8,140 bases of DNA, taken from Kocuria sp. (GTDB taxonomy: Bacteria; Actinomycetota; Actinomycetes; Actinomycetales; Micrococcaceae). The stretch is taken from positions 1-8,140 of the forward strand of contig JAKDKI010000084.1 in assembly GCA_030453435.1 (NCBI GenBank). Direction: 5' to 3'. Position numbers and translations under genes: made by a program. The notes under the pieces are model-generated. The model was not told the DNA's origin and searched no databases. It saw only the letters and a list, made by a program, of their open reading frames with translations. This document shows, one piece after another, positions 6,459-8,140 of this stretch (position 1 is its first letter; every line of letters begins with the position of its first letter).

Positions 6459-6794
6459 TGTTGCAGCAAATGAACTCGGAGTAACCGTGACCGGGACCTC
6501 GGATTCATGGAGGTTCGGCGCGCTGACGTTTCAGGCACGTCCCCGTTGCTGCTCGTGCCGACTCACGCCCTGCCCCGCACTCGCCTGCACCCGCGCACCC
6601 CGTGGACCCCGCGGGTCTCTGCGACCTGACACCTGACGCATGCGGTGGAGGTTCGCGCGGTGAACATTTAAGGCGCGAGATCGCAGAATACCGGCCAATT
6701 TTCCGCGGATCTCTGCCTCACATGTTCCCGGCGCACCTGGCGCACGCGGGACGGTCCGGCTCCGGGGTGCGCGCACACCCGACCACCCCTGTTC
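6459..6794. other. Divergent intergenic region between lpdA and punA
   Basis: About 340 bases separate the two divergent starts. No supported gene is visible on either strand. It contains an imperfect 32-base direct repeat (6508-6539 and 6646-6677). The middle (about 6540-6640) is very C-rich on the plus strand with no T-tract or clear hairpin. I could not pick a convincing lpdA promoter; the punA -10 element lies at the right edge. Confidence 0.5.
6508..6677 (+). repeat. Imperfect direct repeat, two copies of 32 bases
   Basis: Copies at 6508-6539 and 6646-6677 begin with the same TGGAGGTTCG and stay similar to the end: by hand I count about 27 matching columns, 4 mismatches and 2 single-base gaps. 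The spacing is 138 bases start to start. The second copy contains GTTC-N7-GAAC, a small inverted repeat. They may be paired binding sites or a local duplication. Confidence 0.35.
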
Positions 6795-6800
6795 TAGAGT
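6795..6800 (+). promoter_or_regulatory. -10 element of a likely leaderless punA promoter
   Basis: TAGAGT at 6795-6800 matches the actinobacterial TANNNT -10 pattern and ends 7 bases before the GTG at 6808, so the transcript would begin on or next to that codon. No recognisable -35 is seen and no Shine-Dalgarno lies upstream. This spacing is why 6808 is preferred over the in-frame GTG codons at 6799 and 6802, which overlap or abut the -10. Confidence 0.5.
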
Positions 6801-6807
6801 GGTGCGG

Positions 6808-7626
6808 GTGACTGAGAATGCAACGGCTACCGCCGATCCCTTTGACATTGCCCGCCGTGCCGCTGACGCCATCCGCGAGCGCACGGGAGTGGACAACCAC
6901 CGCATTGCCCTTACCCTGGGTTCCGGGTGGGGCGAGGCCGCCGAGCTCATCGGTGAGACCGAACACGAAATCCCCGCGACCGAGATTCCCGGTTTTTCCC
7001 GCCCCGCGTTGGAAGGCCACGTGGGAACGCTGCGCTCGATCAAGCTCGCCAACGGTGACCATGCCCTGGTCATCGGTGCTCGCACCCACTTTTATGAAGG
7101 CAAGGGCGTGCGTGCTGTGGCTCACGGTGTGCGCACAGCTGCTGCCGCTGGTGCCGACATCATGATCCTGACCAACGGTTGCGGCGGCCTGAACCCCGCC
7201 TGGCAGCCCGGCACCCCGGTGCTGATCAGCGATCACCTCAACCTCACTGCCACATCCCCGCTCGAGGGAGCCACGTTCGTGGATCTCACCGACCTCTACT
7301 CGTCCCGCATCCGTGACATCGCCCGCGAGGTCGATTCCAGCCTGGACGAGGGCGTCTACGCCCAGTTCCCCGGCCCGCACTACGAGACTCCGGCAGAGGT
7401 TCAGATGGCCAAGGTCCTCGGTGCGGACCTGGTGGGCATGTCGACCGTTCTCGAAGCAATTGCCGCGCGTCACGCCGGTATGGAGGTCTTCGGTATGTCG
7501 CTGGTGACCAACCTGGCCGCCGGCATCAGCGAAACCGCGCTCTCCCACGAGGAAGTCATCGAGGCCGGCGCCGCCGCCGGTCCTCGCATCTCCCGCCTAC
7601 TCGCGGACATCGTGGCCAAGCTCTAG
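6808..7626 (+). CDS. punA: Purine nucleoside phosphorylase, trimeric type
   Basis: A 272-residue cytoplasmic enzyme that splits inosine and guanosine nucleosides with phosphate into free base and (deoxy)ribose-1-phosphate in purine salvage. The sequence follows the mycobacterial enzyme closely: phosphate-binding LGSGWG near residue 30, GHVGTL, the RTHFYEG loop, TNGCGGLNPAWQPGTPVL (where animal enzymes have TNAAGG), SDHLNLTA, FVDLTDLYS, GPHYETPAEVQMAKVLGADL, VGMSTVLEAIAARH and SLVTNLAAGIS, whose Asn recognises 6-oxopurines. Length and motif order are complete. The frame is open up to GTG 6799, but 6808 is chosen because it fits a leaderless start after TAGAGT. It is divergent from lpdA and ends before a shared terminator with nirD. 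Confidence 0.93.
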   Translation: MTENATATADPFDIARRAADAIRERTGVDNHRIALTLGSGWGEAAELIGETEHEIPATEIPGFSRPALEGHVGTLRSIKLANGDHALVIGARTHFYEGKGVRAVAHGVRTAAAAGADIMILTNGCGGLNPAWQPGTPVLISDHLNLTATSPLEGATFVDLTDLYSSRIRDIAREVDSSLDEGVYAQFPGPHYETPAEVQMAKVLGADLVGMSTVLEAIAARHAGMEVFGMSLVTNLAAGISETALSHEEVIEAGAAAGPRISRLLADIVAKL

Positions 7627-7700
7627 AGCATCACGCTCGTCGACGACGCCGCTCCCCCGGCCACGCGGCCAAGGCGACCTTGAGCGACGTCGTGCGAAAA

Positions 7701-7749
7701 ACCGCCCGCACGGTCTCCGGGCAAGGAGACCACGCGGGCGGTGTGCGTT
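7701..7749. terminator. Bidirectional terminator between punA and nirD
   Basis: ACCGCCCGC (7701-7709) pairs with GCGGGCGGT (7734-7742) and GGTCTCC (7712-7718) with GGAGACC (7725-7731), separated by a 2x2 internal loop, with a 6-base loop. An A-run (7697-7701) precedes it and GTGCGTTT follows, so it can act for both convergent genes. Confidence 0.75.
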
Positions 7750-7762
7750 TAAGACGTGGCTG

Positions 7763-8095
7763 TCAGGCCTGAATGCTTACGGCGCCGTCATCGGCGATGT
7801 GGACCGGGAACACCGGGAGGGTGAAGTCCTGACCGGTGAGGCACTCGCCGGTGCGCAGGTCGTAGGTCTCCTTGTAGAGCGGCGACGTAATGGAATCATG
7901 CTCTCCGGTGCGCCCCACGATGCCCCGCGCCATGACCAGCGCACCCGAGTTGGGGTCCTCATGGGCGAAGGCGAATACGTCATCACGCACGGTGCGCACC
8001 ACGGCGATCTGCCGACCCTCGATCAGGGCGGCCTCAGCCCAGTCCTGCTCCAAATCCGACAGTGAGCACACGCGATGCCAAGTGGCAGTGGCCAT
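7763..8095 (-). CDS. nirD: Nitrite reductase (NAD(P)H) small subunit
   Basis: A 110-residue protein of the NirD family, a Rieske-like fold that pairs with the large subunit NirB to reduce nitrite to ammonium in the cytoplasm during nitrogen assimilation. Family features are the opening WHRVCSLSDL, the IAVVRTVRDDVFAFAHEDP segment, the hallmark ARGIVGR followed by SPLYKETYDLRTGECLTG, and the FPVHIADDGAVSI end. The Cys/His pairs that bind the 2Fe-2S cluster in true Rieske proteins are absent, as is normal for NirD. The ATG at 8095 has GGAAGG (8106-8111 on the minus strand) 10 bases upstream. Only 45 bases remain beyond it; nirB is expected just outside the window. The reading frame stays open to the edge, so a short N-terminal extension is not excluded. 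Confidence 0.92.
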   Translation of the reverse strand: MATATWHRVCSLSDLEQDWAEAALIEGRQIAVVRTVRDDVFAFAHEDPNSGALVMARGIVGRTGEHDSITSPLYKETYDLRTGECLTGQDFTLPVFPVHIADDGAVSIQA

Positions 8096-8140
8096 GGTTT
8101 CTGTACCTTCCGTGCTGGGTGCGGGGTTCGTTCGTGGACC

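Noticed and set aside
5418..6473. Plus-strand 351-codon frame opposite lpdA
   Set aside because: Antisense shadow; lpdA on the minus strand has all flavoprotein motifs.
7637..7646. TCGTCGACGA ten-base palindrome after punA
   Set aside because: Short, GC-rich and uncorrelated with any gene start; similar motifs are expected by chance.
1..8140. tRNA, rRNA, CRISPR array, insertion sequence or attachment site
   Set aside because: No cloverleaf-like segments, regularly spaced repeats, transposase-like frames or terminal inverted repeats were seen; no undescribed multi-gene defence-type system is apparent.

Overview
The window looks like chromosome from a high-GC actinobacterium, most likely Micrococcaceae or a relative (Arthrobacter/Kocuria/Rothia-like). 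This rests on an acyl-CoA carboxylase alpha chain with fused biotin carboxylase and biotin-carrier domains, a Maf protein next to it, a mycobacterial-type purine nucleoside phosphorylase and an Rv3303c-type LpdA flavoprotein. GTG starts, apparently leaderless genes and base composition that looks GC-rich by eye agree. The genus is a guess.

Layout. Positions 1-17 hold what is probably the last codons of an aldehyde dehydrogenase, followed by a DUF779 gene (45-515), a family often found beside aldehyde dehydrogenases. A gene-less stretch (516-964) carries a stem-loop, a tiny ORF with a strong ribosome-binding site and a perfect operator-like palindrome. Next come maf (965-1603) and accA3 (1708-3531), ending in a strong hairpin terminator. 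An MHS-type MFS transporter gene (3731-5149) is interrupted by one in-frame TGA at codon 170. Convergent to it is lpdA (5070-6443, minus), whose native C-terminus is missing and replaced by a tail read from the antisense of the transporter gene. After a divergent intergenic region (6459-6807) comes punA (6808-7626). A bidirectional-looking terminator separates it from nirD (7763-8095, minus), whose nirB partner should lie past the right edge.

Functionally this is mostly housekeeping: acyl-CoA carboxylation, nucleotide-pool cleaning (Maf), purine salvage (PunA), quinone/NAD(P)H redox (LpdA) and nitrite assimilation (NirD). I did not find a clear undescribed multi-gene system. The most notable signal is local damage at 3731-5180: a transporter with a single premature stop lies directly against an lpdA that has lost about 50-60 C-terminal residues. 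This suggests a rearrangement junction near 5150-5180. The gene-less stretch before maf is the second place worth a look.
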